DNA of 64,000 nucleotides from Devosia naphthalenivorans. Lineage in GTDB: Bacteria > Pseudomonadota > Alphaproteobacteria > Rhizobiales > Devosiaceae. The number at the start of each line of letters is the position of its first letter. Within the stretch, counting starts at the first letter, position 1. Under the pieces are notes generated by a model that was not told the origin of the DNA, did no database searches, and saw only the letters and a program-made list of their open reading frames with translations. A program made the translations under genes and the position numbers. This document shows, one piece after another, positions 62,811 through 64,000 of the stretch. The stretch is from NCBI RefSeq assembly GCF_003056355.1, contig NZ_PYVW01000005.1, positions 62,001 through 126,000 of the forward strand, in the 5' to 3' direction.

Positions 62811-64000
62811 ATGGCCGATGACAACACGCCGAGCCTGCATGATGCGGCTTTGCATTTCCATGAATACCCGCGTCCGGGCAAGCTCGAGATCGTGGCGACC
62901 AAGCCCCTGGCCAATACGCGCGATCTGTCGCTGGCCTATTCGCCCGGCGTGGCCATTCCTTGCGAAGAGATCGCGGCCGATCCGCAGGCTGCCTACAAAT
63001 ACACCTCCAAGGGAAACCTGGTTGCGGTGATTTCCAATGGCACGGCCGTGCTGGGCCTGGGCAATATCGGGGCGCTGGCCTCCAAGCCGGTGATGGAAGG
63101 CAAGGCCGTCCTGTTCAAGAAGTTCGCCGGGATCGATTCCATCGATATCGAGGTCAACGAGCAGGACCCGCAGCGCTTCATCGAGATCGTGGCGCCGCTG
63201 GAGCCCAGCTTTGGCGGCATAAACCTCGAAGACATCAAGGCGCCGGAATGCTTCGAGATCGAGGAAACGCTACGCGAACGCATGAACATTCCGGTGTTTC
63301 ATGACGACCAGCACGGCACGGCCATCATCGTGGCGGCCGCCGTGCTCAACGCCATGCAATTGGTCGGCAAGGATATTGCCAAGGCCAAGATCGTAACCTC
63401 GGGGGCAGGAGCGGCGGCCATCGCCTGCATGAACATGCTGATCGCGGTGGGTGCGGCGCGCGAGAATATCTGGATCGCTGATTCCAAGGGGCTGGTGACC
63501 AAGGCGCGGCACAACAATGTCGATCGCTGGCGCGGCGCCTTTGCGCAGGACACCGACAAGACGGAGCTCAGCGAGGTCATGGCCGGGGCCGACATCTATG
63601 TCGGGCTATCCAAGGCCGGTGCGCTCAAGCCCGAAATGATGAAGGACATGGCGGAAAATCCGCTGATCCTGGCGCTCTCCAATCCCACCCCGGAGATCAT
63701 GCCTGAACTGGCGCGGGAAGCGCGGCCCGACGCAATGATCTGCACCGGGCGGTCGGACTATCCCAATCAGGTCAATAACGTCCTCTGCTTTCCCTTCCTG
63801 TTCCGCGGAGCGCTGGACTGCGGCGCAACCGTAATCAACGAGGAGATGAAGGCCGCGGCAGCCCACGCGATCGCCAGGCTCGCGCATGAACCGGGTCTGG
63901 AATCCTCCGCTCATGGCGTGCCAGCCATTTTCGGGCGGGATTACCTCATCCCCAATCCCTTCGACCAGCGGCTGATCCTGCGCATCGCACCGGCAGTGGC
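62811..64000 (+). CDS. maeB: NADP-dependent malic enzyme, N-terminal part (partial)
   Basis: The frame runs from ATG 62811 to the right edge, 396 residues. It begins [20 protein letters not shown] and has [34 protein letters not shown] (catalytic region), [18 protein letters not shown] and [18 protein letters not shown] (dinucleotide binding). It turns malate into pyruvate and carbon dioxide with NADP, feeding gluconeogenesis or NADPH supply. In alphaproteobacteria this enzyme has a C-terminal phosphotransacetylase-like domain, which would lie beyond the window. A GGAGGGAGAG ribosome site lies just upstream. Confidence 0.95.
   Translation, partial: MADDNTPSLHDAALHFHEYPRPGKLEIVATKPLANTRDLSLAYSPGVAIPCEEIAADPQAAYKYTSKGNLVAVISNGTAVLGLGNIGALASKPVMEGKAVLFKKFAGIDSIDIEVNEQDPQRFIEIVAPLEPSFGGINLEDIKAPECFEIEETLRERMNIPVFHDDQHGTAIIVAAAVLNAMQLVGKDIAKAKIVTSGAGAAAIACMNMLIAVGAARENIWIADSKGLVTKARHNNVDRWRGAFAQDTDKTELSEVMAGADIYVGLSKAGALKPEMMKDMAENPLILALSNPTPEIMPELAREARPDAMICTGRSDYPNQVNNVLCFPFLFRGALDCGATVINEEMKAAAAHAIARLAHEPGLESSAHGVPAIFGRDYLIPNPFDQRLILRIAPAV

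Overview
The window is about 64 kb of GC-rich chromosomal DNA from an alphaproteobacterium. The Hyphomicrobiales, and within them a Devosia-like genus, fit best. That is an inference from codon use, gene families (UgpC-type sugar ABC transporters, caa3-type oxidase with fused subunits, one-chain SdaA, Rrf2, DeoR/GlpR regulators) and short palindromic intergenic repeats typical of the group; there is no rRNA in the window to prove it. I see no prophage, insertion sequence, CRISPR array or plasmid origin.

Layout: (1) 1-2169, a YhaN/YhaO-like nuclease pair, with the ATPase cut by the left edge. (2) 2374-6829, a CHASE4-GGDEF-EAL protein and a chemoreceptor. (3) 6941-11820, a MarR/GbsR-like regulator with an 18-bp palindrome over its -10 box, followed by an RND efflux adaptor and pump. 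(4) 11884-21317, a respiratory block: PilZ protein, remnant of a DUF5054-like gene, membrane PQQ glucose dehydrogenase, then convergently a caa3-type oxidase operon (subunit II-cytochrome c fusion, subunit I-III fusion, small membrane protein, CtaG, triheme cytochrome c) and a divergent cytochrome b561. (5) 21398-27242, serine dehydratase, MFS transporter, ABC exporter, YihY protein. (6) 27397-37939, a sugar locus: LacI regulator, GH2 glycosidase, ABC importer, an unusual tRNA-Cys and a PQQ-type aldose dehydrogenase. (7) 38083-46042, housekeeping and accessory genes: VOC and YCII proteins, EamA exporter, aldo/keto reductase, FAH hydrolase, RecD-like helicase, YbaL-type antiporter with a long acidic tail, Rrf2 regulator. 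(8) 46387-51784, purU, a 23-residue ORF with a near-perfect ribosome binding site, and the potFGHI polyamine importer read leftwards. (9) 52210-58882, psuG-psuK for pseudouridine breakdown, an M20 peptidase, a FadR-type regulator, and a deoxysugar set (SDR, RhaM mutarotase, SDR). (10) 58892-64000, DeoR regulator, catalase, LacI regulator and the start of NADP-malic enzyme.

How it works together: the window is rich in carbon-scavenging units, each with its own regulator, and in periplasmic oxidation (two PQQ-type dehydrogenases) that could feed electrons to the adjacent terminal oxidase. Intergenic gaps carry at least four families of palindromic repeats. The observations I consider most worth checking are the tRNA-Cys with a 13-bp acceptor plus T stack (36355-36429) and the 23-residue gene at 47369-47440.
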